Assembly (NCBI GenBank): GCA_017472605.1
Contig: JAFUPV010000008.1
Location: 1-48,304, forward strand
Reading direction: 5' to 3'
DNA from: Lachnospiraceae bacterium
GTDB taxonomy: Bacteria; Bacillota; Clostridia; Lachnospirales; Lachnospiraceae
Length of the DNA: 48,304 nt
Shown here: positions 7,593-14,750 of the stretch, piece after piece
How the letters are laid out: the number at the start of each line of letters is the position of its first letter
How positions within the stretch are numbered: the stretch's first letter is position 1
Made by a program: the position numbers and the translations under genes
The notes under the pieces: model-generated
What the model was told of the DNA's origin: nothing
Databases searched by the model: none
The model's input: only the letters and a program-made list of their open reading frames with translations

Positions 7593-8942
7593 ATGCAGTC
7601 AAAAAGCCTCCTGAAACAATCGTTGAAAAACCCGCTGGTTCATGGCACAATTGTTCTGACCGCGGTTGGCCTGTTCACCCGTGTCATGGGGTTCCTGTTC
7701 CGCATGTTTCTGTCCGCTGTCATCGGAGAAGAAGGAATGGGGATCTATCATCTCGCACTGCCTGTCACCGGAATCTGCATGTCCGTTGCGGCAATGAGCA
7801 TCCAGACTGCGCTCTCCCGTCTCATTGCCGCTTTCAGCACGATGAAGCAGTGCCAGGATGTGTTTCTGCTTCGTGTTTCACTAATCCTTTCCCTCTCTCT
7901 GGCCGGACTTTTTCTACTTATCCTTTATCCCGCTTCCCGCTGGATCTGCGAACACATCCTTCATGAACCGCGCTGCCTGGATCTTCTCCGTATGCTGCTT
8001 CTTTCCCTTCCGTTTTCCTGCATCCACTCCTGTTTCTGCGGTTACTATTACGGAACAAACCAGACCAGGCATCCTGCCTTTTCCCAGCTGACAGAACAGT
8101 CGGCACGAATGGGAAGCATCTTTCTCATCTGGTTTGTCCGCACCGGTCAGAATCAGCCCATGAGCCTGACCGATATTGCCGCGGGCAGTGTCATCAGCGA
8201 AATGGCCGCCTGTCTCTATCTCGGGATTTGTTACGGATGGGAACGACAAAAACCGGACTCCCAAATCCTGTCCTATGGGCAAATCCTGCGTCAGCTGGCA
8301 TCAACCGCTCTCCCTCTTGGCACGAACCGCCTCTGCATGACCCTTCTGCAGACTGTTGAATCCATTCTGATCCCGATCCAGCTGCGCACCTATGGACTGG
8401 ATCATGCCGGTTCTCTGTCCATGTTTGGCGTCCTGACCGGCATGGCTCTTCCCTTTATCATGTTTCCATCCACACTCACCCATTCCGCCTCTGTTCTTCT
8501 GACACCGAAAATTGCGTCCGATTCCGCCTCCGGAAGTCATGAACAGATAAAAAAAGCCACAGACGCAGCCATTTCTTTGTGTCTGTGGATGGGAATCTTC
8601 TGTTTTCTTTTCTTTTTTCTGGCCGGTCCGACCCTGGGGCTTCTCTTTTTCCAGAGTGCGCTTGCCGGAACCTACATCCGGATGCTTTCCTGGATCTGCC
8701 CCTTTCTCTATCTTTCCATCACCGCCGCAGGTATCCTCAACGGCATGGGGAAGATGACTGTCGTTTTCATTCACAGCCTGATCGCAATCCTTCTGCGCAC
8801 GGCAAGTGTGTTCTTCCTTGTTCCGCGGATTGGCATGAACGGGTATCTGGCAGGACTTCTGACCTCCCAGCTTGTTCTCTGCCTTCTTCATCTATATGAA
8901 ATCCGCAGAACGCAGAAAGGCGCGGCAGATTTCCGGCATTAA
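7593..8942 (+). CDS. SpoVB-like polysaccharide/lipid flippase (MATE/MOP superfamily)
   Basis: 449-residue polytopic membrane protein with about 12-14 hydrophobic segments. The N-terminus LVHGTIVLTAVGLFTRVMGFLFR and the following GEEGMGIYHLALPV are typical of SpoVB/YtgP flippases of the MOP superfamily, which move lipid-linked precursors across the membrane for cortex or capsule synthesis. GGAGG lies 5 nt before the ATG. It is transcribed divergently from argF, and its last 4 bp overlap the end of the convergent DUF5662 gene. Spore cortex function is a family inference; a general Wzx-type exporter is possible. Confidence 0.85.
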   Translation: MQSKSLLKQSLKNPLVHGTIVLTAVGLFTRVMGFLFRMFLSAVIGEEGMGIYHLALPVTGICMSVAAMSIQTALSRLIAAFSTMKQCQDVFLLRVSLILSLSLAGLFLLILYPASRWICEHILHEPRCLDLLRMLLLSLPFSCIHSCFCGYYYGTNQTRHPAFSQLTEQSARMGSIFLIWFVRTGQNQPMSLTDIAAGSVISEMAACLYLGICYGWERQKPDSQILSYGQILRQLASTALPLGTNRLCMTLLQTVESILIPIQLRTYGLDHAGSLSMFGVLTGMALPFIMFPSTLTHSASVLLTPKIASDSASGSHEQIKKATDAAISLCLWMGIFCFLFFFLAGPTLGLLFFQSALAGTYIRMLSWICPFLYLSITAAGILNGMGKMTVVFIHSLIAILLRTASVFFLVPRIGMNGYLAGLLTSQLVLCLLHLYEIRRTQKGAADFRH

Positions 8943-9529
8943 TCCAGGATCAGTTTTCCATCCGTCACATGGTAATCCCGGTTTTTATGTTTCAGCAGTA
9001 CATAGCGAATGTAGTTGTAAACTGCCTCTTCTCCTTCTTCTGCTGTTTTCTTCAGCAGGAATTCCAGCAGAAACTGCGCCTCCGGATGCATCACGCAGTA
9101 GTTTCTTCCATTATAATAGTAATCCCAGGCGCTTTTGCTGGTATAGTTTTCTTTCTGATAGTTCATGCTGGCACAGATTCGGTCGATTGCCATCTCTGCC
9201 ACATATTTCTTCGGAATTTTCATTCCCTGCAGACCTTTGGACGGATCCGGCGCATAGTCGATCCAATATTCGAAATGGTGACGGTTTCGTCCTTTGTGAT
9301 GCAGCCAGCCCAGAGAATAGCCAAGCACTTCCTTCTCTTTATTAATTGGACTGCGGGTTCCCTGCCAGTATTTCACACCGGCAAAAAATTCGACCGGCGC
9401 GTACTTGGACAGATCATGGGCAATGCCCTGCCGGTACATTCCCACCCGAAAGCAGGTTTTGGTCACCAGCCATTTGTGGCGGCTGATCGTGCAGAAATGG
9501 CCGGTCAGCCGCTGATAAAACGTTTTCAT
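8939..9529 (-). CDS. DUF5662-family protein
   Basis: 196-residue soluble protein, no signal peptide or membrane helix. It is rich in His, Tyr and Trp, with HDLSKYAPVEF, GWLHHKGRNRHHFEYWIDY and YCVMHPEAQFLLEFLL; the repeated histidines with acidic residues recall a metal-binding helical fold. I recognise this as DUF5662, function unknown. Its 3' end overlaps the convergent SpoVB-like gene by 4 bp. A LacI-type operator (9547-9560) lies just upstream of its start, between it and the LacI-family gene, so it may share that control. Confidence 0.8.
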   Translation of the reverse strand: MKTFYQRLTGHFCTISRHKWLVTKTCFRVGMYRQGIAHDLSKYAPVEFFAGVKYWQGTRSPINKEKEVLGYSLGWLHHKGRNRHHFEYWIDYAPDPSKGLQGMKIPKKYVAEMAIDRICASMNYQKENYTSKSAWDYYYNGRNYCVMHPEAQFLLEFLLKKTAEEGEEAVYNYIRYVLLKHKNRDYHVTDGKLILD

Positions 9530-9546
9530 CGCCTGCTCCCTTCATT

Positions 9547-9560
9547 AAACGTTTTCGATA
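9547..9560. promoter_or_regulatory. LacI-family operator-like site 1
   Basis: AAACGTTTTCGATA resembles PurR/LacI-family operators and shares the core CGTTTTCG with two sites beside the lacI-type gene. It lies between the end of that gene (9570) and the DUF5662 start (9529). Confidence 0.5.
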
Positions 9561-9569
9561 CGAAATCCT

Positions 9570-10583
9570 TTACTTCCTGAGATCAGCCAGGGACGCACCG
9601 GCAAGCACCTCACCGCTGACCGTCACAATCTGCTTGATCGTTGTCTTGGGATGCTCGATCTGATTGATCAGCTGATCCGCCGCACTGGAACCGATGGTCT
9701 GCGCATCCTGTCTCAGGGTGGTCAGCTTCGGGTCAAGTGACTGACCGATGGTAATTCCGTCAAATCCGACAACCGAAACATCCTCCGGCACCCGGTATCC
9801 CATCTGACGCAGCTCATTGATGCCGCTGATTGCCGTAATGTCGTCCGGGTAGAGAATGCAGGTCGGCGGATTCTTCAGCTTCATCAGCTCTCTTGTCCTC
9901 CTGTTTGCCATTTCCGTGTCATGGTATGCACATTCCACCACATAGTCATCGGGGATGGACAGGCCAAGCTGGGACGCCGTGCGGTAAAAGCTGGCAAGAC
10001 GGTAGTCCGTTACCGATGAAGCAGCACCGTGGATGAAACCGACTCTTCGATGCCCTTTTTCGTAAATATGGTGAACAAGATCAGACATTCCTTTGACGTT
10101 ATCAGACATGATTGCGGAGCAACTGTCAAACGTATGGTCAATTGTAACCACCGGAATATCGCTGTGGATCAGCTCTGCCACCTCCGGATCACGGAAATCG
10201 GTACACACAATCACAACACCGTCCACGTTGCGGTAACGGCTGTGTTCGCAGTAGGTCATTCTTCTTCCGCCGACAAAATGGCTGATGAAGGTCACGTCAT
10301 AGCCTCTGCGTTCCGCTGTGTTTTTCACTGCCTCCAGCACACTGGAAAAGTATTCATGGGTCAGACCGCTGTTTGCCTCATCGTAAAAGAGAACGCCAAT
10401 ATTATAGGTGCTGTGAGTTTTTAATGCCCTTGCTGCCGGATTCGGGAAGTACCCCAGCTCATTGGCTTTCTGCTGGATCATTTTCTTCGTTTCTTCACTG
10501 ATGTCGGTATGGTTATTCAGCGCCTTGCTGACGGTTGCTACTGACACATGACAAATGGCAGCGATATCTTTCATTGAAATCAT
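9570..10583 (-). CDS. LacI/GalR-family transcriptional regulator
   Basis: 337-residue repressor-type regulator. The N-terminal helix-turn-helix MKDIAAICHVSVATVSKALNN is followed by the hinge ETKKMIQQKANELGYFPNPAARAL. Residues from about 60 form the periplasmic-binding-protein-like effector domain (IGVLFYDE, VVTIDHTFD, PEDVSVVGFDGI). It is divergent from the cellobiose phosphorylase gene, with CGTTTTCG operators at both promoters, so it probably represses that gene and itself and is relieved by a sugar such as cellobiose or a derivative. The effector is inferred from context. An alternative start (M4, 10574) is equally plausible. Confidence 0.92.
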   Translation of the reverse strand: MISMKDIAAICHVSVATVSKALNNHTDISEETKKMIQQKANELGYFPNPAARALKTHSTYNIGVLFYDEANSGLTHEYFSSVLEAVKNTAERRGYDVTFISHFVGGRRMTYCEHSRYRNVDGVVIVCTDFRDPEVAELIHSDIPVVTIDHTFDSCSAIMSDNVKGMSDLVHHIYEKGHRRVGFIHGAASSVTDYRLASFYRTASQLGLSIPDDYVVECAYHDTEMANRRTRELMKLKNPPTCILYPDDITAISGINELRQMGYRVPEDVSVVGFDGITIGQSLDPKLTTLRQDAQTIGSSAADQLINQIEHPKTTIKQIVTVSGEVLAGASLADLRK

Positions 10584-10610
10584 AGTTTCGTCGCCCTTTC
10601 TCTTACGCTC

Positions 10611-10624
10611 AATCGTTTTCGTAA
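10611..10624. promoter_or_regulatory. LacI-family operator-like site 2, at the regulator's transcription start
   Basis: AATCGTTTTCGTAA, inside a wider TTACG-N12-CGTAA dyad (10603-10624). It overlaps the presumed start of transcription of the regulator gene, fitting autorepression. Confidence 0.6.
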
Positions 10625-10628
10625 TTTT

Positions 10629-10657
10629 ATTTTACTCCATCTTTCTGTATTTTTCAA
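10629..10657 (-). promoter_or_regulatory. Promoter of the LacI-family gene
   Basis: Minus strand: -35 TTGAAA at 10652-10657, 17-bp spacer, -10 TAAAAT at 10629-10634. The operator-like site lies directly downstream. Confidence 0.65.
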
Positions 10658-10784
10658 GCATTTTTCAAGCGGATTTTCTGGTCATTTTTCCTGTTTTTTT
10701 CAGTAATGTGGATATCTTTCTCATCGTTTTATCAGTCATTCACAATTATCACAAGAACTGCTTCACATTTTCGGTAATTTTTAC

Positions 10785-10800
10785 TTTAACGTTTTCGTTT
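10785..10800. promoter_or_regulatory. LacI-family operator-like site 3, upstream of cellobiose phosphorylase promoter
   Basis: TTTAACGTTTTCGTTT, same CGTTTTCG core. It ends 7 bp before the -35 of the phosphorylase promoter. A weaker relative, ACATTTTCGGTAAT, occurs at 10765-10778. Confidence 0.55.
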
Positions 10801-10806
10801 TTTTTC

Positions 10807-10835
10807 TTGCATTTTCTTTCAACTTCCATTATACT
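10807..10835 (+). promoter_or_regulatory. Promoter of the cellobiose phosphorylase gene
   Basis: -35 TTGCAT at 10807-10812, 17-bp spacer, -10 TATACT at 10830-10835. The weak -35 and nearby operator suit a regulated promoter. Confidence 0.6.
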
Positions 10836-10873
10836 GGTATCATACTGAAAATCATAGAATGGAGGCTACAGCA

Positions 10874-13309
10874 ATGCAATTTGGTTATTTTGATGACGCT
10901 GCCAGAGAGTACGTCATTACTACCCCAAAAACTCCGCTTCCCTGGATCAACTACCTGGGCTGCGAAGAATTCTTCTCCCTGAAGTCCAACACAAGCGGCG
11001 GATATTGCTTCTATAAGGATGCAAAGCTTCTGCGTCTTACCAGATACCGCTACAATAATGTCCCGATCGATAACGGCGGACATTATTTCTACATCAAAGA
11101 CGGAAACACCGTCTGGAATCCGGGCTGGGCTCCGGTAAAGACCGAGCTTGATTCCTATGAGTGCCGTCATGGTATGGGCTACAGCATCTTCACTTCCAAA
11201 AAGAACGACCTGAAGGCCCAGGTTACTTCCTTTGTTCCGATGGGATACAACTGCGAGATCAACCGTGTTGCTCTGACCAATGACAGCCAGGAGGAAAAGT
11301 CCTTCCAGCTCTTCTCCTATGTTGAATTCTGTCTCTGGAACGCAATGGACGACATGACCAACTTCCAGCGTAACTACAGCACCGGCGAAGTTGAGGTAAT
11401 GGATTCTGTGATCATCCACAAGACCGAGTACCGTGAGCGCCGCAATCACTATGCGATCTTCGGCGCAAATGTTCCGGTAGACGGCTTTGATACCGACCGC
11501 GAAACCTTCCTTGGCGCTTACTGCGGATATTCCGAGGCTTCTGCTGTTTTTGAAGGCAAGTGCCGCAATTCCATGGCAAGCGGATGGTCCCCGATTGGTG
11601 CTCATCAGATCAACATCACTCTTGCTCCAGGCGAGACAAAGACCGTTATCTTTGTTCTTGGTTACTGCGAGAACCCGGTTGAAGACAAGTGGGAATCCCA
11701 GGGTGTTGTCAACAAGGCTCCGGCGAAGGCTATGATGGCCGCTTTCGACAACGAAGAGAAGGTTGAGAAGGCACTGGAAGAGCTGAAAAACTACTGGACC
11801 GCTCTTCTGTCCAAGTATTCGGTTGTTTCCGAGGACGAAAAGCTGAACCGCATGGTTAACATCTGGAACCAGTATCAGTGTATGGTTACCTTTAACATGT
11901 CCCGCTCCGCTTCCTACTATGAGTCCGGAATCGGCCGCGGCATGGGCTTCCGTGATTCCTGTCAGGATCTGCTTGGATTCGTTCATCTGATTCCGGACAA
12001 GGCACGTCAGCGTATCATCGACATCGCTTCCACCCAGTTCGAGGACGGAAGTGCGTACCATCAGTATCAGCCGCTGACCAAGCGCGGAAACTCCGACATC
12101 GGAAGCGGATTCAACGATGACCCGCTCTGGCTGATTGCCGGTACCGGTGCCTACATCAAGGAGACTGGCGACATGAGCATCCTTGATGAGATGGTTCCGT
12201 TTGATAACGTGGAAGAGACAAAGGTTCCGCTTCTTGAGCATCTGAGACGTTCCTTCAACTACACCGTTACCCACAGAGGACCGCATAAGCTGCCTCTGAT
12301 CGGACGTGCTGACTGGAATGACTGTCTGAACCTGAACTGCTTCTCCGCAACTCCTGGTGAATCCTTCCAGACTTCCGGACCTTCTGAGGGACCGGTTGCC
12401 GAGTCTGTCTTCATTGCCGGCATGTTCGTGAAGTACGGCAACGAGTATGCAGAGCTCTGCAGACGCCTTGGTCTTGCAGAAGAAGCTGCTGCCGCACAGA
12501 AGGAAGTAGACGAGATGTACGACATCATTCTGGATGCAGGCTGGGACGGCGAGTGGTTCCTTCGTGCCTACGATGCGTTCAGTGAGAAGATCGGCTCCAG
12601 GGAATGTGAAGACGGTAAGATTTTCATCGAGCCGCAGGGCTTCTGCGTACTGGCCGGTGTTGGCATCAAGGAAGGTAAGGCTCAGCAGGCACTTGCTTCT
12701 GTTGAGAAGTATCTGGATTCCAAGTACGGTATCGTTCTTCTCCAGCCGGCTTACAAGGATTACCACCTGAATCTTGGTGAGGTTTCTTCCTATCCGCCGG
12801 GATATAAAGAGAATGCCGGTATCTTCTGCCACAACAACCCGTGGGTTTCCATCGCTGAGACATGTGTTGGTCACGGTACCCGCGCATTTGAGGTTTACCG
12901 CCGCATCTGCCCGGCTTATCTGGAGGAAATCAGCGAGATCCACCGCACCGAGCCATATGTATACTCTCAGATGATCGCCGGTAAGGACGCAAAGAACCAC
13001 GGTGAGGCAAAGAACAGCTGGCTGACCGGTACTGCAGCATGGACCTTCCTCAACGTTTCTCAGGCAATCCTCGGCATGAAGCCGGAGTATGACGGCCTGA
13101 TGGTTGACCCGTGCATCCCGTCCACCATGTCCGGTTTCACACTGACAAGAACCTTCCGCGGCGTAACCTACGTCATTGAGGTAACCAACCCCAACGGCGC
13201 AGAAAAGGGCATCAAGAGCCTTGTTGTTGACGGACAGGTTGTAGAAGGAAACATCATTCCGTTCGATGCTTCCAAGAAGACCGTTCACGTATCCGCTGTT
13301 CTCGGCTGA
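10874..13309 (+). CDS. cbpA: Cellobiose phosphorylase, GH94
   Basis: 811-residue cytoplasmic enzyme that splits cellobiose with phosphate into glucose 1-phosphate and glucose, saving one ATP. It follows the Clostridium thermocellum enzyme closely from [20 protein letters not shown] to the C-terminus and has the same length. The substrate-binding region [10 protein letters not shown] and [19 protein letters not shown] are present, and the general acid is D483 in [10 protein letters not shown]. Start taken at 10874 because GGAGG is 8 nt upstream; the in-frame ATG at 10859 precedes that GGAGG. Codon use is strongly biased (AAG, GGC, CTG, ACC), as in highly expressed genes. Divergent LacI-type regulator upstream; no sugar transporter nearby. 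Confidence 0.95.
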   Translation: MQFGYFDDAAREYVITTPKTPLPWINYLGCEEFFSLKSNTSGGYCFYKDAKLLRLTRYRYNNVPIDNGGHYFYIKDGNTVWNPGWAPVKTELDSYECRHGMGYSIFTSKKNDLKAQVTSFVPMGYNCEINRVALTNDSQEEKSFQLFSYVEFCLWNAMDDMTNFQRNYSTGEVEVMDSVIIHKTEYRERRNHYAIFGANVPVDGFDTDRETFLGAYCGYSEASAVFEGKCRNSMASGWSPIGAHQINITLAPGETKTVIFVLGYCENPVEDKWESQGVVNKAPAKAMMAAFDNEEKVEKALEELKNYWTALLSKYSVVSEDEKLNRMVNIWNQYQCMVTFNMSRSASYYESGIGRGMGFRDSCQDLLGFVHLIPDKARQRIIDIASTQFEDGSAYHQYQPLTKRGNSDIGSGFNDDPLWLIAGTGAYIKETGDMSILDEMVPFDNVEETKVPLLEHLRRSFNYTVTHRGPHKLPLIGRADWNDCLNLNCFSATPGESFQTSGPSEGPVAESVFIAGMFVKYGNEYAELCRRLGLAEEAAAAQKEVDEMYDIILDAGWDGEWFLRAYDAFSEKIGSRECEDGKIFIEPQGFCVLAGVGIKEGKAQQALASVEKYLDSKYGIVLLQPAYKDYHLNLGEVSSYPPGYKENAGIFCHNNPWVSIAETCVGHGTRAFEVYRRICPAYLEEISEIHRTEPYVYSQMIAGKDAKNHGEAKNSWLTGTAAWTFLNVSQAILGMKPEYDGLMVDPCIPSTMSGFTLTRTFRGVTYVIEVTNPNGAEKGIKSLVVDGQVVEGNIIPFDASKKTVHVSAVLG

Positions 13310-13350
13310 TTGCCGCCGGCAGATAGTACTTATTTAGTATCATAATAAAA

Positions 13351-13400
13351 AACTCCTGCGCATACATGTTATTAGAACATGTTGCACAGGAGTTTTTTTT
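13351..13400 (+). terminator. Rho-independent terminator after cellobiose phosphorylase
   Basis: A long imperfect hairpin (outer arms AACTCCTG at 13351 and CAGGAGTT ending about 13394, inner arms ACATGTT/AACATGT) is followed by eight T (13393-13400). The descending arm contains the AGGAG used as ribosome binding site by the next gene. Confidence 0.85.
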
Positions 13401-13757
13401 ATGCACACAAAGGTAATCCCATTTCTGAAACATCTGGTCATCAGCTATGCAGTCAGCATGGCCCTCGTTTCTCTTGCTGCTGTCCTGCTCTGGAAACTTT
13501 CACTGACCGCCGGTCAGATGCAGCCCGGAATCTATGCCATTTACGGTCTCTCCTGCCTGATTGGCGGCTTTCTGACCGGACGGCGGATGAAAGCACGGCG
13601 GATCCTCTGGGGGCTTCTCTTCGGTCTTCTCTACTTTGCCGTTCTTTTCCTCCTCATGGTCCTTCTGACACATACGGCACCGGTCTTTCTGGCAAGACAG
13701 GCGATTTCTCTCGCGATCTGCCTTCTTGGCGGATTTCTCGGTGCGCTAATTTCCTGA
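13401..13757 (+). CDS. TIGR04086/YrzE-like membrane protein
   Basis: 118-residue protein with four predicted membrane segments (around LVISYAVSMALVSLAAVLL, YAIYGLSCLIGGFLTG, ILWGLLFGLLYFAVLFLLMVLL, ISLAICLLGGFLGALI) and an RRMKARR cytoplasmic loop after the second. This matches the TIGR04086 family, found in spore-forming Firmicutes, function unknown. The ATG follows the eight-T run of the upstream terminator directly; the AGGAG in the terminator arm is 8 nt upstream. It either depends on read-through or is only translated when the hairpin is open. Confidence 0.8.
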   Translation: MHTKVIPFLKHLVISYAVSMALVSLAAVLLWKLSLTAGQMQPGIYAIYGLSCLIGGFLTGRRMKARRILWGLLFGLLYFAVLFLLMVLLTHTAPVFLARQAISLAICLLGGFLGALIS

Positions 13758-13821
13758 ATATTCTTCCGGTATCCTGCCCCTTGTCTGCGTTCATCGGACG
13801 GCCCTTCTATCGATCCGCCTC

Positions 13822-14640
13822 TCAGTCTTCTGCCGTTTTTGCACAGCCGGTGCCGCGGACATCCGCTTTTCTGCATTCCTCCAGGAATCCGGCGAAGATG
13901 CCGCACTGCTCCGCGTGTCGGGGAGCCATGTGCTCCGGGTGCCACTGAACGCCAACACAGAACGAGGCGCCGCGGTATTCAAGTCCTTCAATCAATCCGT
14001 CTTCGCTGACTGCGGTCACTTCAAATCCAGGTGCAACCCGGTTTACTGCCTGGTGGTGCATCGTGTTCACGCCGACTGCAGTTGTTCCAAGCGCATTGGC
14101 AAGCCAGCTTCCCTCTTTCAACGTGACACCATGGACGCGTTCCTTTTTTCTCGGAGAATCGGAATGGCCCTCAAAGGTCGTTCCGCCGTCCTTTACGACA
14201 TCCTGATACAGGCTTCCTCCGCAAAACACATTGATGCACTGCACACCGCGGCAGATTCCCAGAACCGGCATTTTCCGGTTCATCGCACCTTTCAGAAGCA
14301 GCGGCTCCATCAGGTCACGGATCACCGTCGGTTCACCAGCCCACTCTTTGCGCTCTTCTCCCCAGTATTTCGAATCAATGTCGCCGCCGCCGGGCAGAAG
14401 AAGACCATCGCACTGCTCCAGCCATCCTTCCATGATCTCTCTTGCTGTTTCCGTTTCCTTTTCTGTCAGCTCATCTGCTCCCGCTGCCAGCTTTTCCATG
14501 ATTTCTGTGCCAAGATCCTGCGGGATCATCAGCACCTCTGCACCGGCCTCGTGAAGCCGGTCAATGTACTGCTGACGGAAATAAATTCTGGATTCACTGT
14601 CCTGACCGATATCCAGAAGACCAACTGTAATTTTTTTCAT
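13822..14640 (-). CDS. Class-I glutamine amidotransferase-like hydrolase (peptidase C26, PuuD-like)
   Basis: 272-residue enzyme of the gamma-glutamyl-gamma-aminobutyrate hydrolase family. Motifs: LLLPGGGDIDSKYWGEE near residues 80-95, nucleophile elbow VLGICRGVQCIN with the catalytic Cys, and the His-Glu pair in VQWHPEHMAPRH. In E. coli the homologue PuuD releases GABA during putrescine breakdown; the substrate here is unknown and no puu genes are nearby. Start set at 14640 because an AGGAGG box is 5-6 nt upstream; the open frame continues to 14751 but crosses a hairpin and a repeat. The C-terminal tail VRGTGCAKTAED is not conserved. Confidence 0.9.
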   Translation of the reverse strand: MKKITVGLLDIGQDSESRIYFRQQYIDRLHEAGAEVLMIPQDLGTEIMEKLAAGADELTEKETETAREIMEGWLEQCDGLLLPGGGDIDSKYWGEERKEWAGEPTVIRDLMEPLLLKGAMNRKMPVLGICRGVQCINVFCGGSLYQDVVKDGGTTFEGHSDSPRKKERVHGVTLKEGSWLANALGTTAVGVNTMHHQAVNRVAPGFEVTAVSEDGLIEGLEYRGASFCVGVQWHPEHMAPRHAEQCGIFAGFLEECRKADVRGTGCAKTAED

Positions 14641-14669
14641 ATGTTCCTCCTTTTTTCCTCCTGCATGGT

Positions 14670-14700
14670 TAAACAATCCGATCAAACGTATCACCGGCAC
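14670..14700 (-). repeat. Interspersed 31-bp repeat, copy A
   Basis: Read on the minus strand it begins GTGCCGGTGATACG and ends GATCGGATTGTTTA. It matches copy B (19584-19614, + strand) at 28 of 31 positions; all three differences are transitions. It lies in the spacer between the transglutaminase-gene terminator and the C26 hydrolase gene. Confidence 0.7.
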
Positions 14701-14714
14701 ATATAAGCAGACAA

Positions 14715-14744
14715 ACGCCTGCTGCCGTCTCTGGCAGCAGGCGT
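14715..14744 (-). terminator. Terminator after the transglutaminase-domain gene
   Basis: Perfect 12-bp stem (arm ACGCCTGCTGCC at 14715-14726 and its complement 14733-14744) with a 6-nt loop, 6 bp after the stop codon at 14751. Only a short T-rich stretch (TTGT) follows on the minus strand. Confidence 0.7.
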
Positions 14745-14750
14745 CTCTCA

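Noticed and set aside
10829-13288. 819-codon open frame antisense to the cellobiose phosphorylase gene
   Set aside because: The + strand frame matches cellobiose phosphorylase throughout; the antisense frame has no recognisable domain and no ribosome binding site and results from codon bias.
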